This document shows, in pieces, positions 46,662 to 60,116 of a DNA stretch of 64,000 nt. The stretch is from Gnetum montanum (Eukaryota > Streptophyta > Gnetopsida > Gnetales > Gnetaceae), in the NCBI GenBank assembly GCA_015680685.1, contig MNCI01030629.1, positions 347,171-411,170 on the forward strand, in the 5' to 3' direction. Position 1 is the stretch's first letter. Every line of letters begins with the position of its first letter. The notes beneath the pieces are model-generated. The model saw only the letters and a list, made by a program, of their open reading frames with translations, was not told the DNA's origin and ran no database searches. A program made the translations under genes and the position numbers.

Positions 46662-47260
46662 GTTATGGTTGAAGAATAGAATGTGTAGTTCCAAAAGGTA
46701 AAATAGAGAAATGGAAAATAAAATGAGGATTATTAAGATTATTGAGAGGAAAGAGTTGGTAGGGAGGAATAGAGCCTGTAAAAAAGCTAAGTGATTTAGT
46801 GGTAGAAAGAATATATTTAGATAAAGTGTTTTGAATTACTGTGATGTTGATATTGTGAATGTGATGTGATAAGGAATTCCTTTTTCCAAGCTTCCCTATT
46901 AGTTTTTCTTCATTATTATCTATGAAGTGAATTTCTGATTCAAAGGTCATGCTTCCTCTTCTTTCTATAAAAGCAATGTGAGGACCGAGAGGTTAATCTA
47001 GGATGTTTTTCATCCTAGCTTATTTAATTTGCAAATGTATGTATTATTATATCTTCTCCTACTTCATGATGAATTCTACAACCTCTTTAGTTTCCTCATT
47101 ATCTAGTTCAATTAAATGATCCGAATTGGGAAGAAAGGGTGGCAGATCATTTTTCTACTCATATTTTGCCATGAACTTAAACATGTCAAGTGTAAGAAGA
47201 TAGCCTAGATTCCATTTGGCACAAGCTATTTTGTGCTCTTTTAGACTTAATCCTCCTAAG
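46662..47260 (-). pseudogene. N-terminal part of the gag pseudogene split by A2
   Basis: Minus-strand translation gives MTFESEIHFIDNNEEKL and further polar sequence, open over 46,663-46,950, and upstream an acidic segment (LPPFLPNSDHLIELDNEE). Ignoring A2 and one target-site copy, the frame continues directly into the gag piece at 34,240. That supports one gag gene cut by the insertion. The 5' border is not defined. Confidence 0.6.
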
Positions 47261-49189
47261 AATCCTTAATTTCTTCTTAGGTTCATGAGCTTCTAGATCT
47301 TGGAAAATCCCAAATCAAAAGATGATGTTATAGTTGAAATAATAGAAAGGATCATGACTTCGCATGGCTATTATCAATGCATAGGTTCATCCCTATAAAC
47401 AAATCTTACTTGAAATAGAAGGTGAGAAGTTTTTATTTAATGAGAACGTTGAAGTAACACAAAATTAATGTGACATCAGTGTTTTGATCTAGCACCTCGT
47501 TGACACTTAGAGAGTGTATAAAAACAATATAAAAATGTAAGCAAAGAGTGGGTCTTAGAAATAATGTTAGTTTTGTGGAAGCCCTCCTTTTAGCACTAGA
47601 AAGATATTATGGTAAAGATCATCATAATATGAGACCTATCACAACCTAACATGAAACTAAGCTAAGCAATCTCCTGGCCATCAAATGGTCCAAGAAAACT
47701 ATTTTTTCAATTAATTTCCCTTAAATCAAAAGAAAACTTGTAAATTGTTGGAAAAAATCTAACAACCTAAGATAAGTATGTTTGTCAAATGCTAGTGGAT
47801 AAAATATAGAAAATAGCATGCATTGAATAGCTGAGAGAATAAAATAAATAAGAATCATGTATGTAACATGAAACACAGTGTGTGGTTGGTAGTAGAGACA
47901 TTTGAAAATAGAGCATAGAACAAGACATAGCTAATTTGTTTTAAAAAGCTTGATCTAAACAAGAATACAAATCTAAAGTAAATCTTAGATAATGCTAGTA
48001 ACAAAAAGGATTGAAATGGTTATATCTAGATTACAAAATGAAAGAGGATTAAAAATACTATAAATATTCTAGGAGATGTACCAAGGTTTAGAGGAATCTA
48101 ATAAAAAGTTGTGTTACTTTATTCTTTCTTCAATGCATGCACTTGATGTAGATCTAACAAGAACATTGTAGATTCTAAAGTTAATTGAATAAGAGGGGTG
48201 AATCATATCATTGTGTTGACCTAATTTCAAGTAATTTTTCATGCATCAAGGGGACAACATGAATAGGATACAAATGTGTTAGCAGGAAAAAGAGGAAGAG
48301 AAATTAGAGGAATTGATATCTCTTGTAAGAAAAAAATTTCTCTACAAAGAGGCAGAGCCATTAGAGAGGTTTCCAAATAACCTATGTTGTCAAGGAAGCT
48401 AACTTCACTTAGTAGTAAAGATAGAAAGTCAAGAAAAAGCTAAGCAAGTGTTTATGGAATGCCAAATAAATACTCAAAAATACAACACTTTCTTCTTAGG
48501 GGCATCTTCCTATTTATAGGCCAAAACACCTTGAAGATTATGAAGAAATGTTACATTGGGACTTATAGAATCTTTTGGAAGATTCTGGATAGGAGAATTG
48601 GTGTGTAGGTTATTAATATGAAAATTGACAATGAACGTCAAAATTAAGATTGATGTAAAATGTCAAAGAACTAGCTAACATTGAGCATCCAAAAGCTAAT
48701 TTGCTTAATAAAAGCATTGCTCAAGATCAATATAGAAGATGATGTTGAACATCAAAACTAGAAGCAATAAAAGAGAAACAAGAAATAAATCTACAAATGA
48801 CATGAGATGTCACTTTATAGCAAGAGTTGAAGATAGAAATTAGAAACTATGCTACACATGATGCATGACATTAAATTTAGGCTACTAAAGCTAGCTTTAA
48901 GTTGAGAAGCCATAGAGTGTAACTAGAACTTTGACATATGCAAAAAAAGTCAAAGTGGTTATAATAGATGAAAGTTGCAAAGAAGAAAGAATAGTTGAAT
49001 GATTAGCTAAGTTACCTCCATAAACAATTTATGAAGGTAGATGTAGACATCAAGAGGTTGTGCATTATAGCAAAGGTTCAAAATTGAAATTGAAACCTAG
49101 AAAAATAAGGTCACAAAGTAAGATATGTTTAAGAGACACTATAGAAAACATGTGGCCCTTAAAAAGAGATCAATAAGAATCAAATTTGG
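47261..49189. other. AT-rich region without a clear gene
   Basis: Only short ORFs were seen. The right end may contain more of the decayed third-ORF remnant that becomes recognisable from about 49,190. Confidence 0.5.
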
Positions 49190-50071
49190 GGCATCTAAGA
49201 TCCATATTAATGCTACTTTATAACAAATTGCTAATGCTACCTAGAAAAATATTCTTGATGAAGTTATAACAACATATTAGAGAGATATCAAAAGTAAGAA
49301 TCTATGGATAGAGGAGCTGACACACTACATGGAGATCACTAACCTCAAACATGCCGCTCTCACCATGTTGATAATTGACCATCCAAGAAATGAAGTGAAG
49401 AAATAAGTTGTAGAAATATTTTCTTTATTCGATCACAAGAACAAGTTATAGAATGAGATGAAAGGGAAGCTACAACCAACATAGGTTAAGCCAGAAGTTC
49501 TCTAAGCATACTATGTTGGGCAACATGATGTTATAGAGAACCTAGTAAAGTGATCTACATAATACCATGAGTTAAAGGAATAAGTTTGAGTGTTTGATGT
49601 TGAGTGAAAATTATTTGCTTCCTAGTTCATACAAGCAAAGAAAATGTTTTTTGATTTGTCATGTTTATGGAAGATCCTAGTAATAATCAAACTAGCTAAT
49701 TTCTCTTGGAACATTAATGATCCATAGATAGATGTCAAGAAGTATTAGTTGATCTTCATTTTTTCACATGGAGGATCAAGCTACTAATCCTTCACAGGAG
49801 TCATCATAATAGGATGAGCTGCCACTACTTAGAACAACATGAAGACTTGTAGTGAAGTAGATATTTGGAAGACCTACAAGTTTACAATCATCTTGATAAG
49901 TGTCTAGGTATTTGTCATCTTGTAAATCACTTGATTAAATTTTGTAATGTGAAACTTAAGTTAGTTACTCTATTAGTGAGTTAGTCAAGAGTCACCTCCA
50001 TAACTTCTGTAATAAACTCAGTCCCAATTTTGTTTAAATCAAGGATGAGTTTTTAGCTAGTTGTGAGGGTA
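49190..50071 (+). pseudogene. Degenerate third-ORF C-terminus of another Athila-like element
   Basis: The plus-strand translation, full of TAG/TAA stops, aligns with the A2 third ORF: LWIEELTHYMEITNLKHAAL against LQIEEMIEYMELANLRYANL, then QYHELKE, VFDVE, KLFAS, FIQAKKMFFDLSCLWKI against the IKRKQFAAWFV...TLPCPWEV block. It ends with GTGAGGGTA just before TGATGAACC (50,072), the same layout as the A2 polypurine tract and LTR start. Sequence decay is much stronger than in A2. Confidence 0.7.
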
Positions 50072-51968
50072 TGATGAACCATTTTTACAAGTGCTACTAT
50101 GTCATAGCTACAATGTCATAGGCTTTCATACAATTTTGTAGATATAATGTATCTAGGGTTAGTAATATCTATGAATACCACCCATTTACTGCATTACATG
50201 CATCATTTTTGATCCCATAGTAGTAGAACTCTTGTAGTTCTATTTTGTAATATTTAAAATTTGTCAGTGAGTACCCATAACATGGATGCAAGTTAATTGT
50301 ATAGAGTTTTATTTAAGTTTATTGTACCTAGACACCATCCATGAACATCAATAATATTAAGATTAATTCTTATTTTTTTCACGTCCCAAAATTAACCATA
50401 GATAAATTATTATATTACTTGAGGGGCATAATAAATAAAACTCAATCACTTAATAAATCCTTGAGCAACTTAAATACTTATAAAATCATATAAGCATATA
50501 AACCCTTAGAAACTTAATAATTTAGAAACCACTTCAAATCCATGTTAACTTATTAATTCCCACTTAGACCTCATTACAACATAAGTTAGAGTTTAATGAA
50601 ATTTTCATATTCATAGCCCAAATTACAAATCCATAGAATGACAAAAACCAAACATAAAATACATAAAGAGGTAATATTTTATCTAATGTTGATCCCTTTT
50701 GCATCTTTACCTTGACCACCTCCAAAGCTTCCTCTGATATGTACATGGAACATATACAAGAAGGATTAGAACATCTTCACAGTAGGAGGAATCCACTTAG
50801 AAGCTCACTAGAACATGATTAGAGAGTGGGGGCTCATGTCACAAAACACATAGTTAGTGGAGCTAAAATGTTTATTTACATAAATGTTAATTTATAATTA
50901 ATCATAAAATACATAAATTAATCATAGATGTTTGGTTTGCTCTTAACAGTGATATTTCCATGAGGTTTTCAACATCAAATATTAGAATAACAAGGTTGAT
51001 ACTAACTTAAACTAGCCCTCATGTATGATATTGTCCAACTATTAGATTGAAATCCTCATGTAATGCCATTTCAAATTATTGGATTATGTTATGACTAATA
51101 TCAACATTATAGCTACCCATTAGCTCCTCGCACCATACTAAATAAGGTCTGATATTGACAAAATGTACAATCTTCAAACAATGTGATTAGTTTCCCTACA
51201 ATGCTTGTTCATTAACTGATTAGTCTCATATTAGTTGCCTCATAAAATTATGTAAATTATGAATCTCTTTAATGATTAGTTTAAACATTCCAACATGTCA
51301 AATGCACCCATACATGCTTAGAGTGTTGGCTTAGAAACCCTAGGTTACAATTTTGATTCTAGTGGGCTATACTTTGTTATGTAGAAAAAGAATTTCGTAA
51401 TTTAGATTTAGTTGTATTTGCAAACTTAATAGTAGCTCAAAGTTCAATATTTTCAATTGGTTTCTTTACATCAAGGTCTTTGTTTAGATAAAAGGATAAC
51501 ATATTTGGGTATTCAAAACCCTCTAAATTCAATTTGTCACTAGGTTGAGTCTATCAAACATGTTTCAAGGTTTTGTTTAGTTGCTCAACGAGTATGAAAT
51601 TAGTGTTTATCAATTCCAAGATTATTAAAATTTAATCCTCCTTTAGTTAGGACCTTCTAAAGATGAAACTTGATAAGGTTTAAAGCTTTATTTATTATTT
51701 GGAAACATGGATGTGATATGGTCTATAATAAATACTTAAAGAAGATATAATTTTCTTATGAAATGATAGTTTATCTCTACATTAAAGAATATAAATTCTT
51801 CTTACTATTTATTTTCTCTAGATTTAAGTCAATAGAATGCACCATGCTAAATTCCTCCTTTTTTTTAGACAAAATTTTCTTAAACTAGCTCTTGGCTATC
51901 ATATGATGCAACATTGGATGTTATTTAATTACTCAAGTTTGTGATTGAGATCATATTGACTCTAAAAT
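50072..51968. other. Possible LTR remnant, then no recognised gene
   Basis: Position 50,072 has an LTR-like start (TGATGAACC) after a G-rich tract. The LTR body is too diverged to delimit. The remainder to 51,968 is AT-rich with no domain. Confidence 0.35.
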
Positions 51969-52744
51969 TGATGAGACGCGACCTACATGTGCCGCGATAT
52001 CGCGTACGCGATATCGTGTCTTCCCCTGCGATATCGCGTACGCGATATCGCGGTCCGCCGCCATATNNNNNNNNNNNNNNNNNNNNNNNNNNNNNNNNNN
52101 NNNNNNNNNNNNNNNNNNNNNNNNNNNNNNNNNNNNNNNNNNNNNNNNNNNNNNNNNNNNNNNNNNNNNNNNNNNNNNNNNNNNNNNNNNNCTTGATAAT
52201 CCCAATGGTAGTCCAATGTGTGCGGCTAGTCAAGGAATCGGCTACTGATTGCTAGGCTAGAACGTGTGATAAGTACGACTTAGTTACGAGCACCCACGGG
52301 TGTGTACGGCTAGCTAAGGAATCGGCTGCTTATCACACTTAAGCTAAATAGGTGCCTCAGTACGACCACTTCGAGCACTTGCGTTACGTGTGGTGATCCC
52401 AGTAACGATTAGCGTTTGGTAAGCCACAGTTGCATAGTTCAGGGTGTGTCCGGTAGGTGGGAACGGATGCTGACGCTAGTTAATTTAGACTTAGGACATT
52501 AGTTAGAGTTAGCTTAGTTTCTCAACCCTTTCCTCTGATAGCATAGAAGATAAACCGAAAAATACCAAAAAAATCACATACCTCAGACTTACTTAACCAT
52601 ACACCGTAACACTTACAAGCAACGAACGATTAACCCCAAGTGTTTCTTGTGGTGTTAAGGCATTTAGTCTGCGGAGTTCAACCGGATCGTGCGTGCACGC
52701 TCGTATTCGTATGGTTGAGTGTAGGGGTACCTCGCCACTCATCA
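51969..52744 (+). repeat. Solo LTR of the A1 family with perfect target duplication
   Basis: It starts TGATGAGACGCG and ends CGCCACTCATCA, homologous to the A1 LTR in opposite orientation. AAAAT flanks both sides (51,964-51,968 and 52,745-52,749). No internal element sequence is attached, so it is a solo LTR from LTR-LTR recombination. U3 carries two perfect palindromes (51,995-52,016 and 52,028-52,051). A run of 125 N (52,067-52,191) replaces an interior segment; the A1 copy suggests about 400 bp there. Confidence 0.92.
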
Positions 52745-52749
52745 AAAAT

Positions 52750-54049
52750 ATTACAAAAAAAAAAATCTTCTAATTGAATATCATGCATAAAATATACACT
52801 TATTATTTTCTCTTCTTCAAAGCTAAAAGGCAAGGTTTGTTAAAATATCAAGAGATATTGTTAGTTAGGTTTATAGTTTGCATTTTATAAATTATGTAGA
52901 TACTTAATAATGCTTTAAGTTTCATAATATAATATTAATCACTTTTTTATTTACAAAATTTTATCTTATTTTGTAGCATCCATCATGACTTCCTCTTAAT
53001 TGTTTCTTGTTTGCCTTATTACCTATCAATATTATTTCATTCCATGCCATTCCATCTCATCTCATTCCATCATAGACTCTCGATTAAGGATGCATTCCAT
53101 CTTAGATTTCCTACTAAGGTTGCACTGTACATTCATGTACATCCCATCACTTTTGAAATTCAAATCCATCATCATTTTACATTTGAACATTTGTAACTTT
53201 AACAAGACATTCCTATTTACAAGTATATTGAAGATCTTTCTAATTTTGAGGCACTTCAAATGCACAATGAAGCTCCTTGTATAGAGAATGGTTTTGGGCA
53301 AATAGATCTTTTGTGCATTTGAAGGTAAATATTGATTTCATTTGAAAATTTTTCAATACTCTAAATAAAAGATGCAAAGTGCAATTGAAGGATTATCATT
53401 AGAAAATCATATTCAAGCTGGAAGCCCAACCAAAACATCCATCCTTATTTTGGTCTTTCAATTCATCAAAGTCTTCCCATTAGACAAAGGCTTAACCTCT
53501 TCGAAGTATAATTTCCAACTTACTCTATTTGTTAGGCATAGGATGTATTAATTCATCAGGATTGCTATCATTCCTTTCAAATTTTTCAGTAAGGTCAATC
53601 TCATCAGTATACCCAAAGAGATTATTTTTTTTTTTTCATTTTGAAATAAATTGAATGCTTTATACCAAGATACAAGGTCCACATGAAATGCTCTATTACA
53701 ATTTTTGGCTAGCTCCAATGTTTTCCAAAATAATATAAACTTCCTTTGGCAAGTTAGAAACTTTTTTTTTATAGTTGCAAGTTAGAAGCTTTTTGAAGTC
53801 GTTTTATTAACAATCATGATGGGTGCAAATTCCTTGTGCTTCTTTTTGTTTTGTTTTTTGTTTTTCCATTACAAGCATCTTGGGATCACTTGTAAAACCT
53901 AGGTGCCTTATCTTTTTCGAGCAACCAAGTCACCTTCCACAGTAGAAAACTGATGTTTGTCTTCCTATGATTTCATTCCCACTTTCAATTAATTAAAAAG
54001 CTTAAGGTTAAAGCTCACTATCATTTAAGATCTACATTTTCTACGTTTT
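52750..54049. other. No gene recognised
   Basis: AT-rich flank with short homopolymer runs; the ORFs are shadows without domains. Confidence 0.5.
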
Positions 54050-54860
54050 CTATTGCCCTTGCACTTGAGAATAGGACCTTGCACTTGCACTTAAAGAGAC
54101 AATTTACATCAATTTTCTGTTTAAGGTCTGAAATTTTTATATTGTCGGTATCATCGTTCTTGCTTGTTTTGAAATATAATGAGGATAATGACATTATTTT
54201 AATGCATTTAACTACTAATGTCTATCTTCCTACAATTTCATTCCCACTTTCAATTAATTAAGAAGCTTATGGTTAAGGCTTTCACTGACCTAAGATCTAC
54301 GTTTTCCATTGTCCTTGCACTTACACTTGAGGCGTTTTCCATTGTTGCACTTGCATTTGAGAGCCATTGTCCTTGCACTAGTGCAAGATCTACGTTTTCC
54401 ATTGTCCTTGCACTTGCACTTGAGAGCGGCATTTTCCATTGTCCTTGCACTTGCATTTAAGATCTACGTTTTCCATTTGCACTTGCATTTAAGATCTACG
54501 TTTTCCATTTGCACTTGCATTTAAGATCGGCATTTTCTCTTCTACGTTTTCCGTTGTCCTTGCACTTGCACTTGAGAGCGGCGTTTTCCATTGTCCTTGC
54601 ACTTGCACTTTAAAGAGATGATCCACATCAATTGCACTTAACAATCCACATCAATTTTCTGTTTAGGGTCTGAGATTTTTATATTGTCGGTATCATCGTT
54701 CTTGTTTGTTTTGAAATATAATGGGGATAAAATCAAATTTACGGAGACGATCCACATCAATTTTCTGTGTAGGGTCTGAGATTTTTATATTGTTGGTATC
54801 ATCGTTCTTGTTTGTTTTGAAATATAATGGGGATAAAATCAAATTTACAGCATTTGTAGA
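54050..54860 (+). repeat. Short tandem repeats downstream of the SDR gene
   Basis: At 54,290-54,620 units of TTTTCCATTGTCCTTGCACT plus TGCACTTGAGAGCGGC or TGCATTTAAGATCTACG are repeated irregularly. At about 54,105, 54,648 and 54,755 a 105-110-bp unit recurs, marked by CACATCAATTTTCTGT, TTTTTATATTGTCGGTATCA and TTTGAAATATAATGGGGATA. No coding role. Confidence 0.85.
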
Positions 54861-55343
54861 TTCAGTGATTGTTCATTCCAAAGGTACTGAAAGCTTGATC
54901 TGAAAAATCCTTTTTTTGTTTTTTCAAATTTGCCAAGTCAGATTCTAGATAGCCTGTTTTCAGGTTAATAACGGACTAGCCAACTCTGACTCCTTTATAA
55001 AGAAGCGGACCACAAATCCGACAATTTAAACACCGCTATTATGAGATCCTGGTTCAAGGTTTACAGTTCCGTAACTAAATAAAGATGTTTAATACCATAA
55101 TGCCGTAGTGAGCTATGCAAGGACCTTCATGGAAAATAATGAAAAAAAATTCCAATTATTTTCCTGTTTTGCAAAACAATGATCCAGTATACCCTCAGCA
55201 GTGAGTATCAAAACATTAGGTGTGTAATTCAATATCATGATAAGATGAGGATCGTAATAGGATAAATTTTGCCCCTTTGACAGACAAGAAATCCCGAAAT
55301 GTACTGAAACTGGAATTCTGAATTATTCCGTCTTTTGATTTGA

Positions 55344-58300
55344 TTAAAGCGAAGAATAGAGAGGAACACCTGGAAGGGTTTGTCCCCCATCTACAATGAA
55401 AACGTTACCAGTGACATACGCAGAGGAGTCGCTTGATAGGAGCAGAATGAGAGATGTCAAACTGGGATCAACTCGGCCCCAATGCTGCAAAGGCACGATC
55501 TTTTTGCCCACAGTTGCTAACCATTCCTTCTGAATCAGACCCGCCGTAATCTCAGACTCGAACAGTCCAGGAGCCACGGAATTCACTCGAATGTTGTACT
55601 GCCCCAGCTCTAACGCCATTAACTGCATCCATTCAGTTCCATTCAACCTCATTTATCCATTATAGTAATTGATTAACAATATTCAAAATTTGGCAAAAAC
55701 TGAGTAATTGTAAGGGATACAATGGCTAAAGACATGAAATATCTCATTGAAGGCAGTGCAAAGTACTACTAAGTACATATTTAAGTTAATTAAGAAGCAA
55801 CGCACTGCGACAGTTCCGGTCAAATGCAGAAGGCAAGAGAAGAAAAACTTAAGAGCATGTTGTATGCAATTAACCAAAGTCACTTATCCTTCACCTAATA
55901 TCTTGCCGTTTAATCAAGAAGCTTTGTTTGACTTCACATTACATGGAAGACTTTCCAATCTATTTTCAAGGTCTATTTTCATTTTCCATAAGATAAATGT
56001 CCTGTCTGTCCCATAGATTTTTTTGGTTTATAGCTAACAAACTGTAATAAATTTGAGTTTTAGTATTTTCTACTACATACAAGCAAGTAAATTGTTTATG
56101 CATCTAAAGAGCCATCACTGAAAAGCTTAATGTTCATCCCATCAAAGTCAAAGGTACACTCAATGCTCATTCTACAAGCAGTCTGCCCAAGATAGAACTT
56201 AGGAGTTACTGAAAAAGCACCTCTGATGGCCCCTTATATGTAAATTAATTATGAATGAGGTTAAGAAGTTTTTTTATTAATACCTTTGTCATGGCATTGA
56301 CTCCGGCCTTTGAAGCAGCGTAAGCAGTTCCTCCAGGCAATTCCGCGCGCTGCAGACCAGCGATTGACGAAATGTTAATGATGGACCCGCCCATTTTTGC
56401 ATCACGCATGCGCTTTCCCACCGCTCTGCTAACCACCCAGCTCCCCTTCAAATTAGTTTTAATCACCTTGTCCCATTCCTCTTCTGGGATTTCCAGTGCT
56501 ATTGCAACATTCCCTACAAAATAATTCCACACAACATAATGTATCCAATGATTTTGCTTCAAATTGCGCATAAGATCTTTCCGCGTTTCGATATAAGATC
56601 TCCTCCTGCGGGAGTGCGCCTTCTGGATAATAAGGCAAAAAATGAATGCCATTAAATAATGTTTATGCCATGGCAGTTGCATAATGCTTCCAGAATCAAA
56701 GCATTTTTTTCGCTGACAATGACATATTCTAAGCGTAAAAATACAAGCAGCTCAGACTTCAAGATTGCAGTGAATTAACAAACTGCCCCCACGATTGTAA
56801 CGTGAAGATGACAGTTAACAGGACACGATTGAAAACAAGACTGATCGAGAAGATGGAAAGCTACGTGCACTGATAAAAAACTAAAAGCAACAAAGTCGTT
56901 TGACAATCAATCATATCAATTTCCTTTCATCCGTGCGCCATGTCATATGGTAAATTCTTCTTCTTCCGAGACCCAGCTCTTCATGACAAAAAAGAAGAAA
57001 TTCTATCAATCACGGTAAAAGGAGACTAAAAAACATCGTCAACGACACAAACCTGTTAAAGTGCGAAGCTAAGCCAACTCTACAATCAGCTTCGACCATT
57101 CAGTTTCCGTAGCTATCATGAAATCTTCATTTATACTTACGTTTGTAAGTGACAGCATTTATCGTCATGAATTTTTTTGTTGTTTCCATCGATTTCATTA
57201 TTTTGTTTATGCTCTGCATTTGACTTGTTTCTGTGCATGCAATTATCATTGATCTAACGTCTAAACCACGATTTTGAAGGCTTCGTACGCTTTCAAGAAC
57301 ATATAGTGTAATTGAAAATTGGTCTAAATTGGAAATTCCAAAAACTTTCTATTAAATAGTAGATTCTTTTAAAAAAAATTGATGCACTAACATTTGTCCT
57401 AAGTTATAAATGAAATTACGAGGTGGAGATACGACCGCCATACAAGAGAACTTGGATGTTGACAGGTGTGTAATACTTAGGATGTTTGCATGGAATCTAG
57501 AAGTAAGAAATGAGTAAATGGTAAATGGCTTCACAAGTTTCACTGCTCCATGGTCTCTAAAATTTTCATTTTTGAATTTGAATCTTGATTCAGGAATATG
57601 TACGATGCATTATTTAACATTCATGTCTCCGTAACCTGCGTTGCAGATATTGGTCTTCGTAGGCGCAGATTATTCTCTCTGCACATTATCATTTCCACCA
57701 TGAAGTTATAAGTTCTTATTGGTGAACTACAATTTACAAATTAACCAACAATTTAACGGAACACGAAGTTATTGGTGAACTACGACATACATATTAACCC
57801 GATAATTCAACTAATACGAAATGTAATTTTTGAATCATAGAAAGAACATTTTTAGTAGAATGCTACATTGACCTTACAGTCGGAAAGGTCTCTTCAGACT
57901 ACGAGAAGCAGCTGCCTGGTTGGCTTATCTTCCAATAGGGCTCAACACACAAATGCCTGTGAAGTACCTTTGCGTCACTGTGAATTACCTTTGCTGTTTA
58001 GAGAGAAGGCGAGTCTTTACTCATAGAATCATGTGAATTAGAGAGTGCTTAAATATGTGAACTGCAGTTTTTGCATTTCCCATACAATTTCATAATGTCA
58101 AATGTCAATTTTATTCTCAAAATCCTATCATCTATTGTAAATGCAACAATGCAACTTTCCATTTAAATCTCTTGCTAATACTGCTACATGAAATTGTCTA
58201 TGTTTTTGTTAAAGAATATTCAAGTATACATTTGTTTATATATTTCTAAAAAAAAAATTCCTCCTTTCATACAGCGTGGAAAGTGAATTTAGAACTTCAA

Positions 58301-60093
58301 CCTGAAAGTCTGAAGCAACCAAAATGGGACGAATGACCCTTCAAAGTTAATCCCTGATCTAAATGATGGATCATAATCGCGCATCTGCAACTACATCCAG
58401 CCACACCTGTGTCCGATAACCATTTGAAACGCGAAAACTATTTCCGTTTACCCAAGATTTCAAGGGTTTCCACCTGATAATAATAAAAAAACTAAAGTTC
58501 CGGGTCTACCATCACTCTTTAAAATTCAACGATCGATAATATGTATTCAAACTTCTTCAGGTTTCAGGAATAGAAAGAAGAGGTAGAAAACCAAAAGAAG
58601 GGGCTAATACTAATTTTCCACTACTTTTTGCCGCGGTTCCACCAGACCAGGCATATTCTGCAGATGTTCACAGAAGCTCTTCTGCGCTTTCTCCCTTTAC
58701 GGATATGAAAAGTCGCTGTTGACTGATGAAATTCCTCATTCCCCTTTTATCAAACTCACCACAATAATCTTGATTTTTCCTCATGGAACATAACCAGGGT
58801 ACACCGCACCGCATTTGTAGGAATCGCATCAACATGTAGCAAATCCAAGTTAACGATGAATTCCGGCGTCGAAACTATACGTGTTTACTATTTAGAAAAT
58901 AAAAAAAGTACGAGAGACAAAATCCTCACAGAAGAACACCGAGTTCCAAACAACAAAATAACTATCTGCCAATTAGGACGAAACTGAAAACGCAGAGCTC
59001 TCGGAATCATCATCTAGCAAGAAAAATGAGAGCTCTCGGAATCATCATCTAGCAAGAAAAATGAAATCAGAATGCGGGAGGAGCACATAAGCTTGATTGT
59101 GCACAAAATAACAATGGAAAAGGGAAAACACGCATATACAAAGATGCATATGCATACGACAAGAATTCAAATAAAACACAAATTGAAGCAAGGATGAAAG
59201 TTATATCCACCGACTGAAAAATCGTCTCCGATCCACAAATCGCAAACAAGTTTCGAGTGAGCAAGTGTTGGTCAAAAAGTTGGAAACAACTTTCAGAAAT
59301 CGGATAAAGAAATCAAAAATAAAAATAAAAATCGGATTTAAATCGAAGAAAAGTTATTTCCACTTACGGTCATGGTACATTTTTCTCGGGGTGGAAATTC
59401 ACATACGGAATTTTAATTTTCTGCTTCTCGACTAAACTAAGCAACAAACAAGATATAAAATCAAAACAAAGAATATTTCTACATATAATCGATCTGAATA
59501 GGCTTACTTATTAACTTGCAATTAATCGTGGATTTCACAAACACTACAAAAATATCTCTCTATATAACCCCCCTGACTTTGAATAACCGATTTTAAATAG
59601 GCTTGCATATTGACCTGCGATTAACCGTAGATTGATTTCAGAACAAACAATGGTACCTACCTCTGACACCGGCGTTATTGACAAGAACGTCGATACGACC
59701 GAAGCAATTCCAGGCATGATCGATGGCCTTGTCCACGGCATCGGCGGAGGCGCTAACGTCCAATTCAATGGCCATGGCTCTGGCATTGCTGTTGCCATTA
59801 TTAACGTGGTCGCAGAGATCCTTGAGCATGCTTAAACGGCGTGCGGCAGCAACGATGTGGCAGCCATGGCGGGCAAGGCAAAGAGCCATTTGCCTGCCAA
59901 GCCCTGACGACGCTCCCGTCACCATTGCCACTTTCCCTTCCACTTGCTGATGCAGAGGCACAGGCACAGGCTGAGGCAACTTCATTATTCCTCCACCACC
60001 ACCACTACCGCTTTCTTTATGTTCTGCTGCTGCTGCTTTCTCCATTTCTTTTGTCTTTTGCCCTTCCTTCTGTTGCTGAAAGCTGTCTTGCAT
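55344..60093 (-). CDS. Short-chain dehydrogenase/reductase, FabG-like (three exons)
   Basis: Exons on the minus strand are 60,093-59,661, 56,513-56,284 and 55,622-55,344 (433, 230 and 279 nt). GT-AG introns are 3,147 and 661 bp with matching phases. The product is 313 residues plus TAA. A Gly/Ala/Gln-rich N-terminus (1-50) precedes a classical SDR Rossmann fold. The cofactor motif TGASSGLG is at 59-66, NNAG at 139-142, the Asn of KTNLKGSW at 165, Ser at 193/194 (NISSIAG), and the active-site Tyr209 and Lys213 (YAASK). PG is at 239-240, and [10 protein letters not shown] is near the end. The C-terminus [10 protein letters not shown] and the fold resemble plant FabG-like SDRs such as Arabidopsis At3g55290/At3g55310, as I recall them. 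It should be a soluble NAD(P)-dependent oxidoreductase; the substrate cannot be told. No plastid transit peptide is obvious. Alternative starts are Met17 (60,045) and Met37. This is the only intact host gene in the window. Confidence 0.93.
56514..59660 (-). other. Intron 1 of the SDR gene
   Basis: Donor AGAG|GTAGGT at 59,660 and acceptor TTTTGTAG ending at 56,514. It is AT-rich, with no gene inside. A 35-bp direct duplication (GAGCTCTCGGAATCATCATC...) lies at about 58,994-59,063. Confidence 0.85.
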
Positions 60094-60116
60094 GCCTCTA
60101 AGATCTGTAGAGATCC

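Noticed and set aside
46663-46950. Independent small host gene
   Set aside because: It joins in frame with the gag piece on the other side of A2, so it is better explained as a gag fragment.
51925-52255. Several overlapping ORFs at the solo LTR
   Set aside because: They cross the 125-N gap and the palindromes of a non-coding LTR.
59544-59950. Opposite-strand ORFs over SDR exon 1
   Set aside because: They are shadows of the SDR coding sequence, which has a full domain, phase-consistent splicing and family-typical length.
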